Positions 47,601 to 56,618 are shown, counted from the first letter of the stretch. The stretch: 64,000 nt of DNA from Labilibacter marinus (GCF_001659685.2 NZ_LXYE02000024.1:1-64000), one strand, 5' to 3'. Notes: generated by a model from the sequence alone, not told the origin. Numbers and translations: made by a program.

Positions 47601-47828
47601 AGTAATATCACTTTCGGATACCAACTACCGGGCAAAATTTTAGAAAAGACGCCTCTGTCAAGTCTGCGAATATTTACAAAAGTTCAAAACGTATATACTT
47701 TTACTAATTATAGCGGGTACGATCCAGAGGTTGGTTCATTTAATCAAGATGCCCTACTAACAGGAGTTGATAATGGACGATTCCCTATGCCAAGAACATA
47801 CTTATTTGGCTTAAATATTACTTTTTAA
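44661..47828 (+). CDS. SusC-family TonB-dependent glycan transporter (PUL 2)
   Basis: A 1055-residue SusC homologue: signal sequence with an extended basic N-terminus (cleavage near residue 40, F-A-Q-Q), carboxypeptidase-like domain (about 42-118), TonB box region (V-V-V-V-G-Y-G-T near 125), plug (about 135-265, P-L-Y-V-I-D-G-V-P-V-N and G-S-R-G-A-N-G-V-V-L-V-T-T-K), and a barrel ending in N-I-T-F. It shares the family layout with the PUL 1 transporter but is clearly divergent, with a longer barrel, so it is not a recent duplicate. It starts PUL 2; SusD follows after 31 bases. Confidence 0.96.
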   Translation: MKNRRRSLELNQGYFFRKGCKVITALFLFLVLSTTSSFAQQSISGLVTDSSDGSPIPGVSVLIKGTSEGTITDFDGKYSLSASKGQTLVYSFIGFTTQEIILQDEIILNVSLASSTESLDEVVVVGYGTSKRSDLTGAVTSINEKSLKAEVVNSLDQAIQGKASGVQVSQNSGSPSAATSIRIRGANSLRNNEPLYVIDGVPVNSDAAQTSSGFDWAGGGNGQTAVNVLSTINPADIVSIEILKDASSTAIYGSRGANGVVLVTTKKGKNGDAVVAYNFNYGIQTPAKYLDVMNLKEFAEYQNELADQGYIDQRPEFEDLNLVPKEGTNWQDELFRQAIMSEHHLSISGGTEKTQYSISGGYKDQEGLVLGSDFNRVTGRVNVSSQAKKWLNVGINISASRSEETINLTDSDDGVITTALLMSPYQEVRSVDGSWTGPSGNDPSTGINPVAKATEISNDLVRTRVLGNVYATFNLFPFLDLRSEFGTDMSFNNNYGFLPMYEWGQSSNSLAKSQRQFSNNTFWIQKNYLTFDKQFNSHSLKVMAGQESQKFRYESLNGQRQDFVSNDIQELAAGGTDNQLATSNAGSNTQVSYFGRLNYNYKGKYLLTGTYRADGSSKFGPNNKWGYFPSFALAWRAAEESFMQDFDWLSNLKLRTGWGQVGNDGIGNYSYGSSLQVRATPYGGGFLLNNIPNPNVKWETTTQWNLGLDLGLFNNRVELIAEYYQKYTKDMLLIQPVPDYLGTLNGIGQGWQGIQPPYSNLGEMENTGFEFTLNTVNVTTDNFTWNTSLTFSKNKNKITSLGLDNASIFRKVQWYDFVTKTAVGKPIGQFYGYEVEGIFQSVDEVRNSPTQKPVNELNGTWEGDIKYKDLNDDGVIDDNDRTYIGDPNPDFTYGMTNTFTYKDFDLSVYLNGVYGNDVFNFQRIKTEAMSDLYNNQLKTVANRWTPENTNTDVPRLVQSDPNQNTRISSRYVEDGSYLRISNITFGYQLPGKILEKTPLSSLRIFTKVQNVYTFTNYSGYDPEVGSFNQDALLTGVDNGRFPMPRTYLFGLNITF

Positions 47829-47859
47829 TAAAGTTTTATAAATTTTAAAAAGCAGAAAA

Positions 47860-49377
47860 ATGAAAACTAAAATAAAACTTCTTTGCACTACTCTTCTGGT
47901 CATTTTTTTAATGGGATGTGAAGACTTTTTAACCGTAGTGCCAGAAGATCAATTAACCTTAGATGGTTACTTTAAAACTGAAGCACAATGCTTGCAGGCT
48001 ACTGCCCCGTTGTATGGTTTTTCGTGGTTTAATTTTAACGATAAAGCATCTTACGCTATTGGCGATATTTATTCGGGTAATATGTTTACTACGAGTGACG
48101 AACTTATTAACTTCCATAATTACACTGTTGCTCAAAACAATATTAGAATGTTTGAAGCCTGGAGTGCATGTTATGCAACTATAGCTCATTCTAATAATAT
48201 CATCAATAATTTGCCTCGTATTGCGGGCGATTATGGTGTAGACCCTGTTGTGATAAATCAATGTGTAGCCGAAGCTAGGTTTATGCGCGGTACAGCCTAT
48301 TACTTCTTGGTTCAATTGTTTGGTTCAGTACCTATTATCGAAGATGGAGCAGATGCTGCAGCTAACCCAATTGTCCCTCGTATCATTGAGGAGGATATTT
48401 ATACTTTCTTATTAAAAGACTTGGAGTATGCAGAGCAATTTTCTCCTGTTGAACGCACCGGTAGCAATGCTGGTAGAGTTACAAGTGGAGCTGCTAAGGC
48501 AATTATGGCAAAAGTGTATTTGTCATTAAAAAATTTCGATGCCGCAAAAACAAAGATTGAGCAAGTGATAGGATCTGATCAATATCAATTGCTTGATAAT
48601 TATCGCGATTTGTTTTTAACCTCAGAGAGTAACTATAATGCAGAATCAATATTTGCATGGGGTTGGGTAGCTAATCAAGGATGGGCCACTCAAAATACAC
48701 ATCAAGCATTTTTTGCTATCACAGGTGATATAACCATGGTTGGTGATGGCTGGGGAACAGTAAAACCTTCAGTTGACTTAATAAATGCCTTTGAAAATGG
48801 CGATTTAAGAAAGCACGAAATCTTAATGGAGGATGGAGACTATTACGATGAGCTGTTATCTGCAACAGGTGGATTTACTTTTGATTTAGAAGAGTATGGT
48901 TCTGAGACTAATTCTGGAATAAAGAAATATGTGGTTGGTAGTCCTGATGATGACAATGTTGGTTTTATGTCGACTGGTATAAATACTGATATTATCCGTT
49001 ATGCTGATGTTTTATTGATGTATGTTGAATCCGTTATGGGTAATGATGATAATACGAGTGATTCGAAAGCATTAGGTTATTATAATGATATTAGAAGAAG
49101 AGCTGGTTTGGCTACTAAAACATCCGTTACACGTGATGATTTATTGCAAGAGCGTAGAGTTGAATTTGCCTTTGAAAGTCAGTTTTTATACGATTTAGTA
49201 AGACTTTTAGGAGAACAAGGAGCCAAAGATTATTTGAGTAATGTAGAGCGAGGAAGATACTCTGGAGATGAATTATTATCTCAGAAATTTACCTGTAATG
49301 CGGTTAAATTCTCAATTCCAACATCCGAAATTGATCAAAATCCTTTATTAAAAGAAGATCCGGTTCCATATTACTAA
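47860..49377 (+). CDS. SusD-family surface glycan-binding lipoprotein (PUL 2)
   Basis: A 505-residue lipoprotein (L-M-G-C20). It has the usual N-terminal D-F-L-T-V-V-P-E-D-Q, TPR-like helices with A-E-A-R-F-M-R-G-T-A-Y-Y-F, and the C-terminal E-R-R-V-E-F-A-F-E-S-Q-F-L-Y-D-L-V-R segment. Tryptophan-rich stretches near 255-275 (A-W-G-W-V-A-N-Q-G-W) could form a flat glucan-binding platform, which fits the beta-glucan enzymes downstream but is inference. It is encoded in tight order with SusC before it and a TIG-domain lipoprotein after it. Confidence 0.95.
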   Translation: MKTKIKLLCTTLLVIFLMGCEDFLTVVPEDQLTLDGYFKTEAQCLQATAPLYGFSWFNFNDKASYAIGDIYSGNMFTTSDELINFHNYTVAQNNIRMFEAWSACYATIAHSNNIINNLPRIAGDYGVDPVVINQCVAEARFMRGTAYYFLVQLFGSVPIIEDGADAAANPIVPRIIEEDIYTFLLKDLEYAEQFSPVERTGSNAGRVTSGAAKAIMAKVYLSLKNFDAAKTKIEQVIGSDQYQLLDNYRDLFLTSESNYNAESIFAWGWVANQGWATQNTHQAFFAITGDITMVGDGWGTVKPSVDLINAFENGDLRKHEILMEDGDYYDELLSATGGFTFDLEEYGSETNSGIKKYVVGSPDDDNVGFMSTGINTDIIRYADVLLMYVESVMGNDDNTSDSKALGYYNDIRRRAGLATKTSVTRDDLLQERRVEFAFESQFLYDLVRLLGEQGAKDYLSNVERGRYSGDELLSQKFTCNAVKFSIPTSEIDQNPLLKEDPVPYY

Positions 49378-49412
49378 ATCGGCTTTAGTTATTATTTATT
49401 AAAGATATTATT

Positions 49413-50537
49413 ATGAGTAAAAATAATATAACACGTTGCTTATTTGCTGCAACAATGGCATTCTTAATTCTGTTTAATACGGCATGTGATAAGGATGAAG
49501 AAGTAGGTGTTCCTAGTATTGAATACATAAGGTATACATCATCAGAAGACCCTGTAACGTATGCCAACCTGGGTCAGACTATTGCTATTATTGGTGAGAA
49601 TTTACAAACCGTAAAACAAATCACTTTTAATGGATATCCAGGTGTTTTTAAAACAACCATGGTTACGAATAACAGTATTGTTGTGGTTGTTTCAACAGAT
49701 ACGCCTTTTGAAGGTGAAGAGGCAAGTAACGAGGTTGTTGTTAGCACGGATGGAGGAGATGCCACTAGCGTTTTGGAGATAGCTCCTCCTGCGCCAGAAA
49801 TTACAACTACTTCTCCTCAGTATGCTGGAGAAGGTGCTATCGTAACAATCAAAGGAGATTATTTCTACAACATTACATCTGTGATGTTTGGCGATGACCA
49901 AGCCCAAATTCTTGAGGTTGATCCTTATTATATCACTGTAAAAGTACCAGAGGGTTATTCAAAAGATCATATTTACGTAACCAGTTCAAAAAGTGGAGCC
50001 AGTAAATCTGATTTTATGTTTGGATTGGATGATGGTGTAATTGAGTTGAATTGGGGTGACATTTATCCGACACAAGGTGCTTGGTGGAATTCATCTATAG
50101 ATGGACCAGAAGAGGAATTTGATCTGGTTGGCGGACCATATAAGTATGTTGAAGCAACTTTTGGTAATACTTGGTGGACTTTAGACGGAGGTATTCAGTT
50201 TGATGCTAACGAACATCGTCAAGGAAATCCAGCCATCAAGGAACTTAAGTTTGAGTATGCTTTAATTGGCGATTCTCCATGGATTCAGTTATTATGGAAA
50301 TCATCTTTAGGAGAATATAAATTTATTGTAAAAGATTTAAAACCAACTGGAGGTAAGTGGGATACATATTCTGTCACAATGAATCATTTCACTTTAGGTG
50401 ATGATGGTCCACAGATGACTCAGGAAGTGTTTGAATCAGATGATCCTTTACTATTGCAATATGCATTTGTCAATAGTGGCGATGCTGAAATAACCATTAA
50501 GTGTTCAACAACCAACTTTAGGTTTGAGGATAAATAA
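49413..50537 (+). CDS. TIG-domain surface glycan-binding lipoprotein (SusE/SGBP-like position)
   Basis: A 374-residue lipoprotein with lipobox F-N-T-A-C25. Two immunoglobulin-like TIG domains (about 35-125 and 126-205) are followed by a larger C-terminal domain (about 208-374) rich in tryptophan (G-A-W-W-N-S, N-T-W-W-T-L, S-P-W-I-Q-L-L-W-K). This matches the layout of surface glycan-binding proteins such as SGBP-B of xyloglucan and mixed-linkage glucan loci: stalk domains lifting a C-terminal binding domain off the membrane. Which glucan is bound is not shown. A strong hairpin separates it from GH5. Confidence 0.82.
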   Translation: MSKNNITRCLFAATMAFLILFNTACDKDEEVGVPSIEYIRYTSSEDPVTYANLGQTIAIIGENLQTVKQITFNGYPGVFKTTMVTNNSIVVVVSTDTPFEGEEASNEVVVSTDGGDATSVLEIAPPAPEITTTSPQYAGEGAIVTIKGDYFYNITSVMFGDDQAQILEVDPYYITVKVPEGYSKDHIYVTSSKSGASKSDFMFGLDDGVIELNWGDIYPTQGAWWNSSIDGPEEEFDLVGGPYKYVEATFGNTWWTLDGGIQFDANEHRQGNPAIKELKFEYALIGDSPWIQLLWKSSLGEYKFIVKDLKPTGGKWDTYSVTMNHFTLGDDGPQMTQEVFESDDPLLLQYAFVNSGDAEITIKCSTTNFRFEDK

Positions 50538-50567
50538 GAAGATTCAATTCTAAGTAAGCATAGGCAA

Positions 50568-50605
50568 ACCCTTTGGTTTCAATTTGTTTTTTGAAGCCAA
50601 AGGGT
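50568..50605 (+). promoter_or_regulatory. Intercistronic hairpin between the TIG lipoprotein and GH5
   Basis: A 13-base-pair stem (ACCCTTTGGTTTC with GAAGCCAAAGGGT, one G-T wobble, 12-base loop) is followed by AT-rich sequence without a T-run. It lies 31 bases after the stop and 17 before GH5. Like the hairpin after SusD in PUL 1, it divides binding/transport genes from enzyme genes. Confidence 0.6.
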
Positions 50606-50621
50606 ATAAAAATAAAATACA

Positions 50622-51878
50622 ATGAATATTAAAGCACTAGTATTTATAGCATTAGCGTATTTGATTTTTTCATGTGGCAAAGAAGAAGTCACGGCAAAAA
50701 CAGAGTATTACCAATTAGAGTTGGAAATTGTTCCAGAAGAAGGAGGTAGTATTGCTGTATATGATAAAACAAATAATGAGGAGATTGCAAATATCGACTC
50801 TATAGCAGAAGGAACTCAGGTTAAACTAGTTCCTGTTGCTGAAGATGGATTTAATTTTTCAGGATTCTGGGAAGATGATACTTATATTCCTGAAGAAAAT
50901 CCAGTATTAAGTATCACAAAGGATCGTTCAATAAAAGCGGTATTTAGAGCAGATGGAAGTACTCCTGTAGATGTATTTGGTAGTTTAAGTGTAGAAGGGA
51001 AACGCATTATTGATGAAAACGATGTTCCTGTTCAATTAAAGGGAATGAGTTTTTTTTGGAGTCAATGGATGGGTAAGTATTGGAATACGGATGTGGTTAA
51101 TTGGTTGACGCTTGATTGGGAAGTTAATGTGGTAAGAGCCGCAATGGGTGTTGATGAAAACGGAGGCTACATATTTAACGCAACCGAAAAACAAAAGGTA
51201 GAAACCATTGTAGATGCAGCTATAGCTAAAGGTATTTATGTTTTAATAGATTGGCATTCGCACCATGCTGAAGATTACACGCAAGAAGCTGTAGAGTTTT
51301 TTAGCGAAATGGCAGAGAAGTACGGCCAATATCCTAATGTAATTTATGAAATTTATAATGAGCCCTTAGATGTTTCATGGAATGGAACGATTAAGCCATA
51401 CGCTGAAAGGGTTATTAATGCAATTCGAGAGAAAGATCCGGATAATATCATCTTAGTAGGTACGCCTAAGTGGTCGCAAAACATTGATGATGTGATAGGT
51501 AATACGATATCAGGAACAAACATTGCTTATGTATTCCATTTTTATGCTTCGGAACAAGATCATTATAACCGTTTATTTGATAAGCTTAGCGATGCTATTG
51601 ATGCAGACATTCCTGTTTTTGTTACAGAGTGGGGTGTAAGTGAGGCAAGCGGAGATGGTAACTTTAATAAAACTTATACACAGGATTGGCTTGATTTTAT
51701 GGATTTGCATAAACTAAGTTGGTGTAATTGGTCGGTAGCAGATAAGGCAGAAACATCAGCCGCATTATTACCAGGAGCTAATACTAAAGGAGGTTGGTCT
51801 AGCGATGAGTTAAATGAATCGGGTATTTATATAAGAGATATTTTACGCAAAAACCAAGGGTATTCCAATCCTAAATAA
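50622..51878 (+). CDS. Glycoside hydrolase family 5 endoglucanase with InlB-type repeat domain
   Basis: A 418-residue lipoprotein (L-I-F-S-C18). Residues about 28-112 form a bacterial InlB-like repeat module (E-G-G-S-I-A-V ... G-T-Q-V-K-L-V-P-V-A-E-D-G-F-x-F-x-G-F-W-E-D), probably a spacer from the cell surface. The catalytic (beta/alpha)8 barrel (about 118-410) closely resembles the Cel5A branch (GH5 subfamily 2): W-H-S-H-H near 211-215, acid/base Glu247 in Y-N-E-P, and nucleophile Glu336 in T-E-W-G. It should cut beta-1,4-linked glucan (cellulose or mixed-linkage glucan) at the cell surface; the subfamily is judged by eye. Eleven bases separate it from GH3. Confidence 0.9.
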   Translation: MNIKALVFIALAYLIFSCGKEEVTAKTEYYQLELEIVPEEGGSIAVYDKTNNEEIANIDSIAEGTQVKLVPVAEDGFNFSGFWEDDTYIPEENPVLSITKDRSIKAVFRADGSTPVDVFGSLSVEGKRIIDENDVPVQLKGMSFFWSQWMGKYWNTDVVNWLTLDWEVNVVRAAMGVDENGGYIFNATEKQKVETIVDAAIAKGIYVLIDWHSHHAEDYTQEAVEFFSEMAEKYGQYPNVIYEIYNEPLDVSWNGTIKPYAERVINAIREKDPDNIILVGTPKWSQNIDDVIGNTISGTNIAYVFHFYASEQDHYNRLFDKLSDAIDADIPVFVTEWGVSEASGDGNFNKTYTQDWLDFMDLHKLSWCNWSVADKAETSAALLPGANTKGGWSSDELNESGIYIRDILRKNQGYSNPK

Positions 51879-51889
51879 AGCAAATTACA

Positions 51890-54082
51890 ATGATAAAAAG
51901 TATTTATAGATTAAGTATAATAAAGGTTTGTATCCTAGTTTTATTAGGATCGTATTCTTGTCAAAATAATGCAACTAATTCTAGTACTATAGATGCAGGT
52001 GTAAATGCAAAAATAGATAGTTTAGTCAGTCAGTTAAGCTTGGCGGAAAAAGTATCGATGTTACACGGTAACTCAAAATTTAGTACAGCTGCAGTAGAGC
52101 GATTGGGAATTCCAAACTTAAAATTAAGTGATGGCCCTCACGGAGTTAGAGAAGAGATTTTACCACACGCTTGGGATCCTGCTGGTTGGACCAATGATTC
52201 TTCTACGTATTTTCCTACTGGTACAGCGCTTTCTGCCACATGGAATCCTTCGTTGGCATTAGCTACAGGCGAAGCTTTAGGAGAGCAGGCAAGAGCCAGA
52301 AATAAAGATATTTTGTTAGGACCAGGTGTTAATATTCAACGTACACCTTTATGCGGACGAAATTTTGAATATATGAGTGAAGATCCATTACTCAATGCGG
52401 TAATGTGTGTTCCTTATATTAAAGGGATTCAGTCCAAAGATGTAGCTGCTTGTGTAAAACATTGGGCTGTTAATAATCAGGAAACCAATAGAACAACAGT
52501 TGATACTTATTTGAGCGAAAGAGCGCTGCAGGAAATATACTTTCCAGCCTTTAAGGCAGCAGTTCAAGAAGGTGAAGTATACACAATAATGGGTGCTTAC
52601 AATAAATTTAGAGGTGTATATTGTTGCGAAAGCAAATATCTTTTGAGAGATGTTTTACGTGATGATTGGGGCTTTGAGGGTATCGTTATTTCTGATTGGG
52701 ATGCCACACATAGTACTGTAGATGCAGCCAATAATGGTCTCGATTTAGAAATGGGAACAGTGGTTGATAACTATGACGATTATTATTTTGCCAACCCATT
52801 AATTAAGGCTGTAGAAAATGGCGATGTTAAGGAAGAAATAATTGATGAAAAGGTAAAGAGCATCCTAAGAGTTATGTTGAAAACGAATATGTTTGAAGCG
52901 AATCGAAATGCAGGATCTTATAATACTCCAGAACATTATCAGGCAGCATACAATGTGGCTGCAGAAGCTATTGTATTATTAAAAAATGATAAAGCATTAC
53001 TTCCCTTAGATAAAAATCAGATTAAATCGATTGCGGTAATTGGAGATAATGCTACCCGCAAGCATTGCGAAGGAGGATTTAGCTCAAGTGTAAAAGCGAA
53101 ATATGAAATTACACCTTTAGAAGGTTTAAAAAAGGAGCTGAATGAGGATGTAAAAGTGGAGTTTGCACAAGGCTACGAAAAAACATCTCAATTGAATAAT
53201 TTTGTTTTATCGGCAAATAATACGGTGAACGAAAAACTTATTCAAGAAGCTGTTAAGAAAGCTGCGACCTGTGATGTAGCCATTATTTTTGGGGGATTAA
53301 ATCATGATTATGATTCTGAAGGTTTAGATAGACCAGACATGAAACTTCCATACGGTCAGGATGTACTTATTCAAGAAGTACTTAAAGCAAACCCTAATAC
53401 TATTGTGGTAATGCATGCTGGTTCGCCCGTGGATATGAGCTCTTTTGCTAATCAGGTACCAAGTATTGTTTGGGGCTGGTTAAACGGTTCTGAAGGCGGT
53501 AGAGCAATGGCTAATGTTTTATTTGGAAAGGTGAATCCTTCAGGAAAAATGCCATTTACATTACCTGTTAAGTTAGATGATTCTCCTGCGCATCATTTAA
53601 ACCTATTTCCTGGAGAAAACAACATCGCAAAATATGAAGAGGATATCTTGGTTGGCTATAGATGGTTTGATACCAGAAATATAAAGCCACTATATGCTTT
53701 TGGTCATGGATTATCCTATACTTCCTTCGATTTTTCTGATGTTAGCTTAAGTCAAAAGGAAGTATCTTCTTCTGAAGAGATAAGTATTAATGTAACTGTT
53801 ACGAATACAGGAAAAACGGATGGCGCGGAAGTTGTTCAATTATACAGTCATTTGGAGGATTCAAAAGTGTTACGTTCTGAAAAAGAACTACGCGCCTTTA
53901 AAAAGGTTTTTCTGAAAGCAGGAACAACGAAAACGATCACACTAAAAATTGATGCTAAGGATCTTTCTTATTTTGAAGAAAGTACCAATAGTTGGAAATT
54001 GGAGGCTGGTAATTATCAGTTGATGATAGGTAATTCCTCTGATAATATACTTCTATCGAAAGAAGTGAGTATTAATCAATAG
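51890..54082 (+). CDS. Glycoside hydrolase family 3 beta-glucosidase (lipoprotein copy)
   Basis: A 730-residue retaining exo-beta-glycosidase. The N-terminus carries a lipoprotein signal (G-S-Y-S-C24). The (alpha/beta)8 domain (about 40-350) has D-G-P-H-G-V-R near 81-87, K190-H191 in the substrate pocket, and nucleophile Asp269 in V-I-S-D-W-D. The alpha/beta sandwich (about 370-600) and a fibronectin-like C-terminal domain (about 650-725) complete the usual three-domain plan. It probably releases glucose or short sugars from gluco-oligosaccharides made by GH5, on the outer or periplasmic membrane face. The next gene, 25 bases on, is a second and quite different GH3. Confidence 0.92.
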   Translation: MIKSIYRLSIIKVCILVLLGSYSCQNNATNSSTIDAGVNAKIDSLVSQLSLAEKVSMLHGNSKFSTAAVERLGIPNLKLSDGPHGVREEILPHAWDPAGWTNDSSTYFPTGTALSATWNPSLALATGEALGEQARARNKDILLGPGVNIQRTPLCGRNFEYMSEDPLLNAVMCVPYIKGIQSKDVAACVKHWAVNNQETNRTTVDTYLSERALQEIYFPAFKAAVQEGEVYTIMGAYNKFRGVYCCESKYLLRDVLRDDWGFEGIVISDWDATHSTVDAANNGLDLEMGTVVDNYDDYYFANPLIKAVENGDVKEEIIDEKVKSILRVMLKTNMFEANRNAGSYNTPEHYQAAYNVAAEAIVLLKNDKALLPLDKNQIKSIAVIGDNATRKHCEGGFSSSVKAKYEITPLEGLKKELNEDVKVEFAQGYEKTSQLNNFVLSANNTVNEKLIQEAVKKAATCDVAIIFGGLNHDYDSEGLDRPDMKLPYGQDVLIQEVLKANPNTIVVMHAGSPVDMSSFANQVPSIVWGWLNGSEGGRAMANVLFGKVNPSGKMPFTLPVKLDDSPAHHLNLFPGENNIAKYEEDILVGYRWFDTRNIKPLYAFGHGLSYTSFDFSDVSLSQKEVSSSEEISINVTVTNTGKTDGAEVVQLYSHLEDSKVLRSEKELRAFKKVFLKAGTTKTITLKIDAKDLSYFEESTNSWKLEAGNYQLMIGNSSDNILLSKEVSINQ

Positions 54083-54107
54083 AGATAAAAACATAAGTTA
54101 ATTTAAG

Positions 54108-56477
54108 ATGAAGAATAAAATACTTATAACTTCTTTAGTGATAATAATCGTTATGGGAGCATTTAAAAGTGAATTGAAATACAAGGATTCCTCATTATCT
54201 CCAGAGGAAAGGGCATACGACCTTATAAAGCATATGACTTTAGAGGAAAAAATTGCTCAAATGACCTGTGTGTGGGAAGAAAATGCGCAGGAGTTACTTG
54301 ATAGTAAAGGACAGTGGGATGCCAATAAGGCAAAGCAAAACTTTCCCAATAGTATTGGCCAGTTAGGCAGACCGAGTAAGCTTAAAAATAAGCTAACGGC
54401 CAAAGAAATGGTGGAGTATACTAATACCATTCAAAAGTATTTTATAGAGGAAACACGCTTAGGTATTCCAGTTATTTTCCATGAGGAAAGTTTGCATGGC
54501 CATGCCGCACTTGAAGGAACAAGTTTTCCTCAACCCATTGCTTTAGGAGGAACTTTTGATCCTGAGTTAATTGAAAAGCTTTATGGTATGTCGGCTTCTG
54601 AGATACGTGCTAGGGGAGGTCATTTGGCTTTAACACCTGTTGTTGATGTAGCTAGAGAACCAAGATGGGGACGTGTGGAAGAAACTTTTGGCGAAGATCC
54701 TTATCTAGTATCGGAAATGGGCGTAGCAGCTGTAAAAGGTTTTCAGGGTGATGCCAGCTTTAAAAATAAAGACAAGGTGATGGCTACCCTTAAGCACTTT
54801 GCTGCTCATGGACAACCAGAGTCAGGAACAAATTGTGGACCTGTTAATGTTTCAGAAAGAGTACTGCGTGAAGTATTTTTTCCTCCTTTTAAAAGGTGTA
54901 TTGAAGAAGCTAATGCAATGAATGTAATGGCTTCGTATAATGAGATTGATGCGGTTCCTTCACATGCTAGTGCATGGTTGCTAAACGATGTTCTTCGTAA
55001 AGAATGGGGCTTTAAAGGAGTGGTTGTGTCAGATTATTATGCAGTATCTGAACTATATCAGAAAGTAGAAGATTGGGGTAATTGGGTGGCAGGTAGTCCA
55101 TCTGAGGCAGCAGCTCTCGCTGTAAATGCAGGTGTTAATATTGAGTTACCTAAACCCGATTGTTATCCTTATTTAGTTGAGATGGTTCAAAAAGGTAAGG
55201 TAAAAGAATCAAGGATTAACGAATTGGTTTTACCCTTATTGATTCAAAAGTTTAAAATGGGTTTGTTTGAAGATCCATATGTTAATGCAGATAAGGCGCA
55301 CGAGGTGGTAAACCGAAAGGCGCATAGAGAGTTGGCTTTAGAGGCAGCTTTAAAATCAATTACTCTATTAGAAAATAGAAATAATACTTTGCCTCTTGAA
55401 ATAAAAAAATACAAGTCTATTGCAGTTATAGGTCCTAATGCCGATCGTTCTTTATTAGGAGGTTATAGTGGTTGGCCACAATTCGATGTTTCTCTGTTAG
55501 AAGGTATAAAAAATACAGTAGGTGATAAGGTTGATGTGTTATACGCAGAAGGGTGTAAAATAACTACGACCAGTGGTATTGATGAGCAAGGAAATAAAAT
55601 GGCCAGTGCCGATGGGTGGAATACTGCTAAAGTTGGATTACCTACGAAGGAACAAGACGACGCTTTAATTGAAGAAGCCATTGAAACAGCTAAAAAAGCG
55701 GATATTATTGTTTTGGCCATTGGAGGAAACGAACAAACATCAAGAGAAGCATGGGCATACAATCACATGGGTGATAGAACCAGTCTTGATTTATTTGGAC
55801 GCCAACAAGAATTATTTGATCGTTTAAAGGCTTTAGGAAAAAAAGTGGTGGTCGTTTTAAATAATGGGCGACCATTATCGGTAAACAAAGTATCGGAGGA
55901 AGCTGACGCATTATTAGAATGTTGGTATTTAGGGCAGGAGAGTGGTACAGCTATTACTCAAGTATTATTCGGCGAATACAATCCTGGAGGTAAATTACCA
56001 ATTTCAATACCTCGTTCGGTAGGCCATATTCCTTGTTATTACAATTATAAACCTTTCGATAGAAGGGGTTATTTAAATGATGAAATATCTCCGCTATATT
56101 CTTTTGGATACGGTTTAAGCTATGCTTCTTTCGAAATGTCAACACCTGTTTTATCAAAGTCAACATTAGTTAATGGAGAGAACATCGCTGTGCAGGTTGA
56201 AGTAACTAACACAAGTAATATAAAAGGTGATGAGGTGATTCAGCTTTACATTCGTGATATGGTTAGTTCTGTTACTCGTCCGATAAAAGAGCTTAAAGCT
56301 TTTAAGCGAATAACATTGGAAGCAAAAGAAAAGAAAACAGTGGAGTTTCAATTAACGAGCAAAGATTTTGCCTTTTGGAATATTAATAAAGAGTTTGTTG
56401 CCGAACCTGGTGACTTTAAGATAATGATAGGCAATAGCTCTGCGGATGTAAAAGAAGTAAAGCTAGAAATTAAATAA
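54108..56477 (+). CDS. Glycoside hydrolase family 3 beta-glucosidase/beta-xylosidase type
   Basis: A 789-residue GH3 enzyme. It has a hydrophobic N-terminus (about 5-18) without a lipobox, so it is probably a soluble periplasmic protein. Domain I (about 30-390) has H-E-E-S-L-H-G near 125-131, W-G-R-V-E-E-T-F-G-E-D near 187-197, K229-H230, and nucleophile Asp309 in V-V-S-D-Y-Y. The alpha/beta sandwich and fibronectin-like domain follow. The H-E-E-x-x-H-G and S-D-Y patterns place it nearer to enzymes of the BglX or xylan-active type than to its neighbour, so the two GH3 proteins probably act on different linkages. It is the last gene of PUL 2. Confidence 0.92.
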   Translation: MKNKILITSLVIIIVMGAFKSELKYKDSSLSPEERAYDLIKHMTLEEKIAQMTCVWEENAQELLDSKGQWDANKAKQNFPNSIGQLGRPSKLKNKLTAKEMVEYTNTIQKYFIEETRLGIPVIFHEESLHGHAALEGTSFPQPIALGGTFDPELIEKLYGMSASEIRARGGHLALTPVVDVAREPRWGRVEETFGEDPYLVSEMGVAAVKGFQGDASFKNKDKVMATLKHFAAHGQPESGTNCGPVNVSERVLREVFFPPFKRCIEEANAMNVMASYNEIDAVPSHASAWLLNDVLRKEWGFKGVVVSDYYAVSELYQKVEDWGNWVAGSPSEAAALAVNAGVNIELPKPDCYPYLVEMVQKGKVKESRINELVLPLLIQKFKMGLFEDPYVNADKAHEVVNRKAHRELALEAALKSITLLENRNNTLPLEIKKYKSIAVIGPNADRSLLGGYSGWPQFDVSLLEGIKNTVGDKVDVLYAEGCKITTTSGIDEQGNKMASADGWNTAKVGLPTKEQDDALIEEAIETAKKADIIVLAIGGNEQTSREAWAYNHMGDRTSLDLFGRQQELFDRLKALGKKVVVVLNNGRPLSVNKVSEEADALLECWYLGQESGTAITQVLFGEYNPGGKLPISIPRSVGHIPCYYNYKPFDRRGYLNDEISPLYSFGYGLSYASFEMSTPVLSKSTLVNGENIAVQVEVTNTSNIKGDEVIQLYIRDMVSSVTRPIKELKAFKRITLEAKEKKTVEFQLTSKDFAFWNINKEFVAEPGDFKIMIGNSSADVKEVKLEIK

Positions 56478-56501
56478 TATAAAACTACCATTAGTTGCTT
56501 T

Positions 56502-56562
56502 AGGCTATGTTGTTAAGTTAATTTGCTTTAATAGGCAAAAACTTACAACATAGCCTTTTTAT
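56502..56562 (+). terminator. Terminator of PUL 2
   Basis: A 17-base-pair stem with one bulged base (56502-56519 with 56540-56556) is followed by TTTTT, 25 bases after the GH3 stop. Confidence 0.8.
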
Positions 56563-56618
56563 TTGGTGTATTTCGTTATAGTATGATGGCTACTCCTAAA
56601 CGAAAAATGCAATTCTGT

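Noticed and set aside
36689-47828. PUL 2 as a recent duplication of PUL 1
   Set aside because: The two SusC and two SusD proteins differ in length and share only family-level motifs, and the enzyme sets differ.
55463-55762. 99-residue frame antisense to the second GH3 gene
   Set aside because: It lies entirely within a strongly conserved enzyme and shows only the composition of a reverse-complement shadow.
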